From the NCBI GenBank assembly GCA_007449985.2, contig VIIQ02000087.1, positions 62,001 to 126,000 on the forward strand: a DNA stretch of 64,000 nt. The letters run 5' to 3'. The notes beneath the pieces are model-generated. The model did no database searches and was not told where the DNA came from. It was given only the letters and a program-made list of their open reading frames with translations. The position numbers and the translations under genes are program-made. Position 1 is the stretch's first letter. The number at the start of each line of letters is the position of its first letter. This DNA comes from Desmodesmus armatus. Lineage: Eukaryota > Chlorophyta > Chlorophyceae > Sphaeropleales > Scenedesmaceae. This document shows, one piece after another, positions 11,336 through 22,772 of the stretch.

Positions 11336-14300
11336 ATGAGTGCCAAGCTGGCTGCTGACAAGCCTACAGAGCAGTCCAACCACAGTCAGCCCACCGCGAG
11401 CACTGCTGGCACCACCAGCAGCTCTGAGCTGCCCGCCTCTCGCTGCCCCGTGATCAATGCACTCAATACATCACCCCCTGAGGTCAACATACCCTGGTAC
11501 AAGCGCATGCAGCAGTATGCACAGCCCTGGCAGTTCCAGCAGCAGGTGTTGGATGATGTGGTGGCCCAGGGGCACCACATGGCAGCCATCAGCAAGACCC
11601 CAGGCTTTGCAGGTATGATGCGCCCCTGCAGAGCACGAGGTGTCACTTGAGTGCCGCTGTACTGCCGATGCCGCCAGCCAGTGGCTCTAGCTGTTCTAAA
11701 CCCAGAGTCTGTGCCCTCATGATCCATGCGTCAGGAAGTGTCATCAAGCATGCACGTCAGTTGGTTTGCAAAGTCCCCGCTGGCATGCGCACCTCGCGAT
11801 GTGTGGTTCAGCTTAGCAGGCTCCCCTGGTGGGGTGGCATGTGGCAGTGGTGGTAACGGGTGGATGAGCATAGTGTCCAAAGACAGCGTATCTCCTACTG
11901 GCATGTCTGCACTAGTCTTGGATGCACCTGGTGAGATTGGCGCGTGGTTGTGAGTGGCAATGTGCCCTTCAGCATGCATGTGTTGTCCTCGACAGCTGCA
12001 CCGCCATTGACACTGATATTGTCCTCCTTTACCAACTACATGTTCTTCTATTGTTGGCAGACGCCTTCATGCCGGCCACTGGGGATGCAGTCAGGGCGAT
12101 GCTGGCAGGGGAGGCAGGGCTGGACCCCATCACCTGCAACACAAAGGCCCCAATGCTGGGTGAGCCATCACGGAGAGGGGCTGGCTGACCATGGTGGACA
12201 GCATTTATATGGCGTTAAAACTGCGTTAACATTGCGTAATGTAGATTACTACTCAGGTTGACGCAGCATCAGCTCATGCAGGCCATAGCAGCCGATTGTC
12301 TCATGTATGCTTGATGGCTAGCATACAGTCGGGTGTTCTGTAGTGCAATTCTAGCAGCAGGTTGATGCTGCAGTTGCATGGGCAACACCTCACCTGGGAC
12401 CTTGCTTGGTGACTCTCTTCTGCTGGGTACACAGCTCAGCTTGTGCGGCACTTGGTGTCCTCGCACAATGCACTGCGTGGTTCTGCTGCTGTCATCGCCT
12501 CCATCCTTGCAGTGACCCTGCTGGGCCAAGACAGCCTGGTCCTGGCTGCAGACCCCAAGCACAAGTACCTGCGCGGCCTGCTCACACCTGCATTCAGCAA
12601 CGATGCTATCAACAGGTACGTCCCAGATCTAGACCTTTTGGAGCCTGGATCCAGCTCCGGGGCGAAGGCTTTGCACCAAGGAGTCACAGGGTTACACTCA
12701 TCGATCATTTGCCACATAGTCCCTGACAGTTGCATATGCTGATCTGCACACGTGAAAACTGTTCACCGTGAGCTGGCAACTGATTTTCTGGACGTACGCA
12801 CTCCAGGTACCTCCCAGAAATTGTTGACCTGATGCAGCGCCACCTGCAGGAGTGGGCGGATGCAGGGGAGGCTGGTGTGAAGGGCCTGGACGCACTCAAG
12901 CTGCTCACCTTTGAGTTCATTGTGCAGGTGGGGTGCGGCGGCAGCAGCTGCAGTTGACTTTACTCATGTACTTACAGTCGCTGCAGGCGGCCTGCACTGC
13001 TGTTTGAAGGCCTGTCGGAAGGCCAATGCAGGGCAGCACCTGCGCGCCCTTGCGCCAACTGTATTGCAGACTTGGCTCACTGAGTGGTGGCGCCGTGCCA
13101 CGTCAGGGCCTGGCGTATGTATGTACTGGGTGATAACAGTCAGGTTGCCTTAGCTACTTGACTTGGCGGCAACCTTTCCACATCACTGCATGTAGAAGCG
13201 CCACTGCATCCAGTGTGCTTGCGGCACCCAGTGTGCTTGTGACACACAATCTCTGCAAAGGGCTGCCCCTGCTCCCTTCCGCCTGCCCACCCACATTGTG
13301 CCCCCCGCAGCTGACTCTGGGCCGTTCCTACTCACGTGCTGAGCTTTTGACCCTCTCCAACGCCTACGAGGAGTGGGTGGGTGGCCTCAGAGCCTGGCCC
13401 TGGCTCAGTATACCCTTCACCCCCTTTGCACGAGCCATACAGGCTAGGCAGACAATGATTCAGCACTTTCAGGCGGCGACGGATGCAGGGAGGGCCCGGC
13501 TGGCAAAGGGTGAGGAGGTGCCCGGGCTGCTGGGCATCTTAATCAGCTCTGTGGATGAGGAGGGCAACAGGTGTGTGCGGAGAAGGTTGCTGTTCATGCC
13601 ATGCGGAGTTATAAGATGATAGTGGACTACTTGCTGCCTGTGTTGGCTAAGTGTGATGAGGTTTGCTGCACTGCCAGCATTGTATGCAGTCAGTCTGCTG
13701 CCGAATTGCTGGGCACCGTGCCTGGGGCAGCTGGATTGTCCACAGGGCACCATCCAGTGAAGAGCACAGGCACACCCGTGCCACGGGCCTGCATCATGCA
13801 TGCTGCATGCAGGTTGACCGACTCCCAGATCACCGACAACATTCTGCTGCTGCTGTTGGCGGGTCATGACACCAGCAGCACAGCCCTCACTCAGTGCTTC
13901 AGCAACCTGCAGGACCACCCAGAGGTTATGAACAAGCTGCGGGCAGAGCAGCAGGCAGTGACGCGCAAGCATGGGCAGCACTTCACCCCTGCAGCCCTGA
14001 AGGGTATGGTGTATGCTGACGCTGTCATCAAGTAAGTGAGGTTGTCTGGTGTACCTGAGGTTGTCTGCTGTACGTGGCTTGGGTTGAGAAGGAGAGCATA
14101 TGCAACAAAAACTTGGAGCCAGCCAGCCAGCTTGCAATGTGCCTGCCAAGGTCTGCCAGCGCGGCGTCAACGGTCGGAGCCCTTTGTTTCATGCAACACG
14201 CTCCTTTCATTCTCCATCCCTTGTCACCCTGCTTGCCATCCCGTCCGCCTTGCTCCAGGGAGACCTTACGGCTTGACCCCGTAGTCAGCGGCCTGCAGCG

Positions 14301-15252
14301 TGTCGCTGCCAAGGACTTTGAACTATCAGGCTACCAGGTGCCTAAGGGCAAGCTGCTGATGCTGCCCCTCAAGTTCCTGTCCGCACATGACCCTCGCTTT
14401 GAGCAGGACACCCCGCATCTTTTCTTGCCTGAGCGCATGCTGACACCAGAGGCACAAAAGAAGGGGGACCAGATGCCGTTTGGCTACGGGCCCAGGTGTG
14501 TAGTTGGCTGGTTGAGGGTCTGTGGGCCCCACCGTAGGGTGTGGGCCCCACCGTAGGGTGTGGGCCCCACCGTCTTGGTGACCAAGACCAACGGTGTTGG
14601 GCATGTGGTGTGTGGCCGTACTTTCAGCCTGTGGAAAAAGTCAGGGCTGTATGACTGCTGTGTGCTGGAGTAAGGGATCATGCTAAAGCTCCTCTGGCTT
14701 GGTGGCACGACTGAAAACATGCAATTGCAACCACTATGACCTTGTTTATGTTTGCAGGTACTGCCTGGGTGCTGGGCTGGCTCTTGTTGAGATGAAGGTG
14801 CTGCTGGTCCTGGTGGCAAGGCAGTACAGCCTCTCATGCAACAACAACACAGAGTGGGTGCAGGCCATTGGCAGGATACCCAAGGTGAGAGGGCCAGCCA
14901 CTGGGGCCTCAGGGGTGCCACTGGTGCTGGGTTTTGGGCAACATATACAGTGATGACATGGTGCGCCAGGCTGCCCTGTGCACACGAGCATTCACGCAGG
15001 AGCATGTGCTTCTGCAAGACTGTGCTGGAAATGGTGCAGTGTATTATCAACTGCGCGAGGTTGCAAGGCAGATACTTTTGGCTCTCAAGCCTGGCTGTGC
15101 GGAATGTGAAGCTTGCAGGCCCAGTGGGGACTAGTTGGCCAAGCCATGTAGGAACAGAGTTGTCTGCATTAGGCCCATGCAGTGGAGCTTCAGGGCTAAT
15201 TGTGCTCACTTCACCACGAGGTATGATCGAGATTGTCCCCATTCCGGACTAG
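11336..15252 (+). CDS. Cytochrome P450 (CYP85-clan-like)
   Basis: Nine coding exons are proposed: 11,336–11,612, 12,061–12,159, 12,435–12,615, 12,807–12,927, 13,311–13,570, 13,813–14,031, 14,259–14,495, 14,758–14,884 and 15,160–15,252. They sum to 1,614 nt and encode 537 aa. Hallmarks are visible: the I-helix oxygen-binding motif AGHDTSS near residue 329, ExxR in ETLRLDP near 387, a PER motif in LPERML, and the heme loop FGYGPRYCLG with the ligand Cys near 467. The region LLGQDSLVLAADPKHKYLR and the PKGKLLMLPL segment resemble CYP26/CYP120-type enzymes of the CYP85 clan; the substrate cannot be read from sequence. The Ser/Thr/Ala-rich N-terminus has no obvious membrane anchor and could be a plastid transit peptide. 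The start codon, a possible missing exon before 12,061, and the last acceptor (chosen so that SGLIVLTSPRG is read) are least certain. Confidence 0.85.
14521..14575 (+). repeat. 19-bp minisatellite in P450 intron 7
   Basis: About three tandem copies of TGTGGGCCCCACCGTAGGG start 26 bases after the donor at 14,496. Each unit contains the palindrome GTGGGGCCCAC-like core (GTGGGCCCCAC). Confidence 0.7.
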
Positions 15253-16159
15253 GAGGAGAAGATAGTGTGGTAGAGTTGGCGCTGGTGACAGAGACAGAGA
15301 CCCAGTTCCCCACCACGAGTTGCAGACGCTTGCCATTGCATTGAATCCCACATGCGTGTCTGCACTTTGCCGTTGCTGCTGCTGCCGCTGCTACAGAACA
15401 AACTACCAACCGTTGTCAGGCCGCTTGCAGCAAGATGAGTGGGCTGCAGCTGCTTTACTACGCCATGATCAGTCCAAGATCGCTCTCAGCTGCCTTTTTT
15501 TTGCAGATAAAGATAGTTGTGTCTTGCTGGCAGGCGGTGGACGCAATCAGTCCACATCGTGCACACCAGTACAACAGTCGGACTGAGTCAAGGCAGGTTC
15601 ATGATGAGTTTGTGCAGATGCAGGAAACATGACAATGCTAGGCTGCACCATCAATGCCAGGTTGCAGAATGTGTTGTGCTCAAAGCTCTTCAAAGACGTC
15701 AAGTGGAGGTTGAACTTTCCTGTTGTTTGTTGGCGTTTGGTGTCGTGGCTTTGGTGCTCTGGTAAAAGCATTGAAGCTGCTGCTGTCCTCAGCAGCAGTG
15801 CATACATGGCCTAGACTGAACACAAGGAGTTGGTTGTCTGTGGATCACTGTTGCGTGGATTTAGTGCAGGAAGTACAGAATAGGGCTGCCCTTGTGTGCT
15901 TGCATTGGCATCAGAGTTCAGGGATTTCATGACCTGGTCGACAGTTGCACAACAGTCGGGCAGAGCATGGAAGGGCAAGAATTCGGCATATTGTGCGATT
16001 TTTCTTATTTGTGCAAGAGAATGCAAAATCCTGATCTGTGTCGCTTCTGACAAACGAGACAGCGCGCCACGCGGACAGAAGCAGCTGATTAATCCTGTCT
16101 CGGCAGCTTCGAACCGTTATAGAAGCAATCAAAGTGTTTTACTGCGTGAATGTGCTGAG
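15253..16159. other. Intergenic, no gene recognised
   Basis: No homologous exon or clear element. One frame stays open across 15,896–16,258 but has no recognisable domain; it runs through the proposed first exon of the next gene. Confidence 0.35.
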
Positions 16160-19000
16160 ATGGTTCCTCAGGTGCGTGGATCGCTCTGGCAAGCTGTGGG
16201 GGCGGGAACAGTGTCCGTGCTGTTTGGCAGCAATGCAGTGCACGTCATCTACAAGTGATCAGCACATTAGTTTCACGCAATGACGTCCTGATTTGTTCAC
16301 TGTGCTTTGTTTCTCAGGATGCATACGCAGCCTTGCCACAGCAGCTGCTGGTGCAGGTGCTGAGGCATCTGCATGTCAAGGACAGGCTCAGCTGTGCTCT
16401 GGTGTGCACAGCTTGGCGAGGAATAGCAGCGCAAGCAACAACCGAGATCATCATCAGCTGCAAATCAGGTGGTCCCAAGAAGTGTGCAGCGCTGACGACC
16501 TGGCTGCTCAACCACGGCACAGCAGCAGCAGTGGAGAGCATAACAGTAGCATCCAATGACTACACCATGACGGGAGCATACTCGCACCCGCTAGTGCTCC
16601 CCCTCCAGCACCTCCCATCACTACGAAAGCTCGACGCACACATGTTCGCAGTAGCAGCGGTGCCAAGCTCTGACGCTGCTGCAGCAGCCGCACAGGCCAG
16701 CACCCAGCAGTCAGCCCGGTTTCCCGCCTCTGCCTTCGTCCTCCCGGTTCAGCTCTCAGCCCTGACCCACCTGGGACTCAACTACAGCTTCATGCAGCTG
16801 ACAGCCCTCCCCACCTTCACAAACCTACAGCGCCTGGAGCTAAACGAGTCAGTCTACAGCCCAGGCAACCCCTTCACATACAGCAACGGCAGCAACATTG
16901 CCGAGCTACAGCAAGCCCTCCCACAGCTACAGCGGCTGACAGGGCTCCTGCTGGGGTGCAGATATACCTCAGACGAAATCATCGCCACACTGCGCTACCT
17001 CCCCCGCCTTCAGGACCTGCAGCTAGTCAGCAGCATATGCACCGAGACGGCATTTGCAGCTGACGCCCTCCCGGTGTCACTCACACGCCTCAAGTTGGAT
17101 GGCATCCTCGGCAGTAATGACAGAACCCTAAGCCCCAGCAGCACCCCAGCCCTCACGCAACTCACAGCCCTGAAGAGCTTATCCGTTGGCAGCGTGCGGG
17201 TGTTCGACACAGCACTGGTCCAGCCCTTGACGGGCCTCACACACTTGTACGCTCTCAACTGCTACACCCCGCCCTCAGGCCTGGCGGTTCTGTATGGCCT
17301 GCTGCAGCTGCGGTGCCTTGTGCTGAGCTCCAGCGCACCGCCGGGTGCCCTGCCAGGCAGCTCATCGGATGTTGGCGCCCTCACAGCTTCCAGCCACCTC
17401 ACGCACCTTGGCATTGGTCGGGGGCTGGTGCAGCATGACCAGTACATCCACCTGTTCCCTCCAGGTACAGTATGCACAGAGCTTGGGAGGGAAGCTTGGC
17501 CAAAAGCTGTTGCCATAAGGGACCCTTGAGTATGCATGTTCTTTGCATTACATACAAGGCCCAATGCAGATGTTCTGCGGTGTACTGTCACTGGCATGTG
17601 TCTGCGCAGATCCCCCTGGCTTTCCCCATGCGCTTTTGGCTCCCTTTGTTGAACATCCTGCTGGCGTGCTGACATCCTCACCTACAGCTGCCACTCTCCT
17701 TTTCATTTCCGCCCTCCCTCCAGGCCGCCGGCTGCCACACCTCCAGGACATCTGGGCCACCAGGGGCCTCCTATCCAGCGTTGCCACAGTCAACAACCTC
17801 GTCCAGGCCTGCCCCAAGCTGCGCTGCCTTTCCCTCCAGCACACCAGCACAGCGGAGCCGGGCGCAGGCACAGCAGAGGACGACAGCGGCTTTGAAATGC
17901 ACAGCTGGGCTTCCCTCTCGGACCTCAACAAGCTCACTTCTCTGAGTTTAAATATGGAGGGAATGAAGGCTTCGCAGATCGACTGGTGTTGGATCGGCTG
18001 CCTGGACAGCTTGCAGAAGCTGGATGTCGGGCAGATTGGGTGGGGGCTGATTGGCGGGATACTGTCGCTCACGCGCTGCAAAGAGCTGCGGTTGCTGCGG
18101 CTGAGGTTTGAGTCGAGGGCTTATCTGCTGCCGGACCACTTTGCAGGCAAGAGCACTCAGCTGGAGCTCAAGAACCAGGTGGGTGTACGGGGCGGTGGGG
18201 GGGGGGGGGTGTGCGGAGCTGCTTGCTATGTGCAGTGCTGCATGCTGCTGTCATGCAGGTTGGAACGCAGACGGTTGATGGGTGGCACACAGCAGTGGCT
18301 GACTGGTGGTGCTTTCATGCCAGCATACATGTCGTGCGTGCTCCAGCCAATGCTTTGTTTCAAAAAGCAGAATGCATAGAAATAGTGACCAACACGCCTG
18401 ACATGTTGCAAAGTCCTGTTTCTTGTCCTGCTGATACCTTGCCCATGCCTGTGCCGCATTCTCAGGCTGCAGAAAGGCACCTCACCCCGCAGCACTTCAG
18501 ACGCAGCAGACATGTTGCTGTCAGGGGGTGCGCAGATGCATCAAGAAGCAGCCAAAGCAATGCAACCATCACCCCTCTCACACCTTCTCCCTGCTGTCAT
18601 TCTGTGACCTCACCTCTCCTGCCGGGGCCGTTGCTGTGCTGCCCAGGCTCCAGAGGGGCTGCCGCCCGACGTGTGGTGCCAACTGCCTTACGCTGTGCTG
18701 ACAGCAGCAAAACAACGCCTCAGTGAATCACATCCACTTGACAACCATGATGGCCCAGTGGAAGAAGTCCTCAAGGCTGTGATGCATGAGGCTACAAGCT
18801 ACCTCTGGGTCCTAAATGAGCAGCACAGGAAGCAGCAGCAGGAGTTGAAGCAGCAGATGCTGGCCATGCAGGCGCAGCTTGCAGAGGAGCAGGAGCAGCG
18901 GCAGGCAGAGGTTGTGGGTCTGAGGGGGGCCCTGGCTGCGATGTCGGCACAGATGCAGGCCATGCAGCAGCAGCTGCAGCAGCAGCAGACAGGGCGGTGA
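16160..19000 (+). CDS. F-box/LRR protein with C-terminal coiled coil, diverged copy 3
   Basis: Four exons are proposed: 16,160–16,171, 16,318–17,464, 17,724–18,178 and 18,647–19,000. They sum to 1,968 nt and encode 655 aa. The F-box-like segment begins ALPQQLLVQVLRHLHVKDRL and continues VCTAWRGIAAQA. LRRs follow (for example LPVQLSALTHLGLNY). The final exon starts APEGLPPDVWCQLPY and ends in a Q-rich coiled coil. Exon order, exon phases and the PPxxW..LPY motif match the tandem pair at 1,089 and 5,681, but sequence identity is clearly lower, so this is an older paralogue. The first exon (MVPQ, donor GTGCGT) is inferred from phase only. A G run follows the exon 3 donor. The stop codon lies inside a local tandem duplication. 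Confidence 0.78.
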
Positions 19001-19200
19001 TAAGGTGATGGTGTGGTTGTGATTGGGAGATCCTGTTGAATGCAGTGGTGCAGCTAGGAGGGCTTGGAAGGGGCAGGCACATGCAGCAGCAGCTGCAGCA
19101 GCAGGCAGGGCGGTGATTATCAGGACGGTGTTGTGGTGGATGTGAGATTCTCATTGACGCAGTGGTGCAGCTAGGAGGGGTTGGAAGGGGCAGGCAGTGA
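18957..19200 (+). repeat. About 120-bp tandem duplication spanning the stop codon
   Basis: The segment 18,957–19,078 (GGCCATGCAGCAGCAGCTGC, the stop region, then GCAGTGGTGCAGCTAGGAGG and GGGGCAGGC) is repeated with changes at about 19,076–19,198. The second copy again has CAGGGCGGTGA, so the end of the coding sequence and part of the 3' UTR were duplicated. Confidence 0.8.
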
Positions 19201-20868
19201 TACCACTGTTCACCATTTGAAGAATGCGTTGTTGCTGTCATGTTGACACTGTATGTTCGTATTGAGTGGCTGGGCAGCAGAGGCTTAGGAGTTGCTGTAG
19301 ATACGTCTTGAAAAGTATGGTTCAGCAAGTGTGATGCAGGATTGTGTGAGTGGCCTTGTCCAGCATAAGGTGTGCATGTGTCATGCACCATGTGCGTCTC
19401 ATGCGGGCAAAACGTGCTTGCAGCTGAAGCTTTGAAGTTTTTTGAGGGGGGCCACCTGGCTGCACACATGCACAGCGACCAGTAGAAGTGGAGGTTGTCT
19501 TGCACTTTTGGCACGTATGGGGCCTGTGTGTTTGGGGGGGGGGGTCAGTTGAGGGCGCAACACTTGGCTGCCAGGCGCCTCTGCGGGGCGTTGGGGGTGT
19601 ACTGTGACATTGAGAGTGATATCGTTTGGCTTTGGGGTCCATGACACATAGTCTGATCTTCAGCGTACCTTTCAGGAGTCCTTCAAATTTGTTCCTGCTG
19701 GTCTCCACAACTCAGCTCCCATGCCAACACAGGAGCAAGAACAGTTACATACAGCTGTTCCTCAAAGACAGCTCTCTTACTACACTGTGATCCACTGCCA
19801 TAGGCAACAAAACAATCCTTACTTAGGACAGGAGGCGACAGAAGCCGACTGCCTGGCATGTTGCAATCAAGGCAGATTGCTGAGCACAGTGCCTGTGCTA
19901 CATTGCAGAGCATGGGTGTTGGTCGAGTGCTCCCAACCCAGCCGGTGATGATCAAGATGCACCAACCGGCACAAATAATAACCGGCTCAAACTCCAACAT
20001 GACTCTGCATGCGCAACAGCACAAGCACTTCCAAGACAGACCAAGCTGTCGGAAACTGAAGGTCGAACCCACTCAACAGTCACTGCCATCAACCCATTCA
20101 CGCAGGCGCGATATGCAACAAACAATGACACATGTGTCCAACCGCATCCCCCATCCTGTGGAGGTCAGTGCTGCTAGCTGTATATCTGGTGGTCTTCTCA
20201 AACCTTACCGCCCCTGTAAATGCTCGCCACATCAACACCATACTTCCGTCACCTGTGTTGCATAGACACCACCCAACCCAGGTCAGCCTTCACATGCATG
20301 CAAAAACTTCACCAACTCAAAACCCCTCAACACAAAGCCTGACACCAATTTCAAGCAGCACTGGCCAAAAGAACAGGTATGTGCAGATGCACACTGTTGC
20401 TGTTGCTGCAATGGGGAGTGGGCAACATCATCACACTAGCTTACCCAATTGGGTCAGACAGCCCGAATTCATTGGCTGCAGTGCTCCATATGCACACAGG
20501 TGAGATGCGATGGAACAGACGGTGAGTGATGCAACAGGTGGATCATGATGTAGAGCCTCCAGTCTGATGCCCTTATCCAAGTGCTTTGCAAAGTCAAGCA
20601 TACTCACCCCAACACAACCCAGATCAAACACACTAACCCAGCTCACAAGTAATATCGAAGGCATATGGACACAAACTGCATTACCATGGTGGAACAATCC
20701 AAACAGACAGCCACAGTGTGGCAGCGGATCGGGGCTGCCAGCTGCAAGTACCAGGGGGCAACAGCAGCAGCCCGTCATAGGGGGTATCAAACCTGACGCA
20801 TGATCATGCAATTTGAGGGTCAAAACCTGGATGGGTGGTATCAAACCTGACGCATGATCATGCAATGT
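19201..20868. other. Non-coding region
   Basis: No gene is recognised in about 1.7 kb. A short direct repeat (GGTATCAAACCTGACGCATG and the following ATCATGCAAT) occurs at about 20,782 and 20,838. Confidence 0.35.
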
Positions 20869-20869
20869 G

Positions 20870-21960
20870 AGGGCTTAAGCCTGCATGGATGTGGGTTGGA
20901 TGCAGATGACCATGTAGACCATGCACGAAGTGGCCTTGCTAGCCCAAAGGCCTCTGTAACCAGAGCCCGGTCCACAAAACACAGGGGTTCAAACCAAACA
21001 CCAAACACCCAACAGGTCAGTGACCAAAAACAACCGGCACACCATCTTGTCACCACAACCCATGGTTGCACCCTCACATGCACTTTCCAACACCATAAGA
21101 TCCCAGCCCCAAAAAGCTCAGTCCCCACACATGCAAGCATGACCCAGTGCAGCACAACCAGAAGAATACTTGTGCATATGTTTGTGGCCCAGCTTTCCCT
21201 ACACGTACAACCCAGTCCCTTGGCAACACATCAACACATTCAGCCAATCACAGCTGTCAAAGCCACAGACATCAGCAGCCACACACCAAACCAACAGCCT
21301 ACTGACACAGGCAATCAGGGCTCCAGATGCTCGCTATGGTGGTCCTGCAGCCGCTTGCAAGCAATCACTAGCAATTGGCTGGCAGCCAAGCCGCAGCGGG
21401 CATCATCAAGCAGCAGCAATCATCGCGCAACAGCAGCCACAACCTGCATGGATGTGGGCCATCTGCAAGTCTGCAGATTGCCATGTAGACCACGCATGAA
21501 CTGGGCTTGCAACCCCAAAGGCCTCTGCAACTCTAGACTAGACTAGAGCCCAGGCCAGAAAGCACAAGGGAACCCAATCAACCACACAACAACCAACAGT
21601 CCAGTCATGCAGGAAAATTTAGACGACACACCATCCCTTACCACAACCCACGGGTGCACCCTCACATGCACTTCCCGACACCATCGACCACCTGCCCCAG
21701 AAAGCTCAGTCCCTACAAATGCAAGCACGACCCACTACAACCAGGAGTATACTTGCGCATGCGTTTCCTTACAAGTACAGTCCAGTCCCTGTGCAACAAC
21801 ACATTCAGCCAACAAAAGGTGTCAAAGACATCAGCAGCCGGAGACCAAACCAACAGCCTACTGACACAGGCAGTCAGGCCTCCAGATCCTCTCTAAGGTA
21901 GTAATGCAGCCGCTTGGCTAGTAGCCAAGCTGCAGCCGGCATTAGCAAGCGGCAGCAACC
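20870..21960. repeat. Diverged tandem repeat, about 560-bp unit, two copies
   Basis: Unit 1 (about 20,880–21,445) and unit 2 (about 21,447–21,960) align through CCATGTAGACCA.GCA, CCCAAAGGCCTCTG, CCCTCACATGCACTT, AAAGCTCAGTCCC, ATTCAGCCAA and ACCAACAGCCTACTGACACA. Many substitutions and indels separate them, and no frame is conserved, so this is probably non-coding repetitive DNA. Confidence 0.7.
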
Positions 21961-22772
21961 GGCACGCATCAGCAGCCACAAACTTCAAGTCAACGGAAAC
22001 TGGTCTTGGACGACCACCAACGCCAGAGAAAACAAAATGACAACAATTGCTGTCAACCTCAGATCTCCTCAGCGGTAGCTGGGGTGTTGAGGCACCACTT
22101 GACACTGACAAACAACATAACCCTACACCTCCTTGCGGGCAGGGCATGCACCAACACAAAATCCAACAGTAACCTCCACCCCGCCGAGGCCCTCCTCATG
22201 AAGACTCTAAAACACCAGCACACTTGCAAGAGACAGAATCGACTGGTCGTAATGACAAGCACACCCGTCGAGCACCCACCAGTGCAAGAGTCCAGTACCA
22301 GCACACAACTGCATATGCAGGTTTCCTTTTTCCAGAGCTCTGTCGAGAGAAGGGCTGGCGCCGCACCTGTTCAGCACTGCTCAGTGCTGTCTGTTGTCAG
22401 CACCGCAGACTGCTGTCTGCTCACTTGGCGACTGCCTGCATCACACAAAGACAAGGCCAGCAAGCATACATGCATGGTCATGCATGGTTCAAGTTGCTGT
22501 TGGCATAACCCCGCTGACCTCTATTCAAACCCACTGCACAGGAAACAGGGCACAGCAACGCTGTGCTGATATGCTGTCGGCTTGCCAGCTGGCCTGCAGG
22601 ATTTCGTGCGCTTCATCCGTCAGCTGCTTGCAACCTTAGGTGGTGACCACACATCCGCTGGATGCAATGCTAAGTCAGCAGTGACCGGTGCTAAAAAAAT
22701 TTCTTAAAAGGAAAAACTATACGTGCCTGCAGTCGCACCGCCAGCAGCCCAGTCCACCACTTCCTGTACACC
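21961..22772. other. Intergenic, no gene recognised
   Basis: No supported exon. This is the 3' side of the minus-strand transporter gene and may hold its 3' UTR. Confidence 0.3.
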
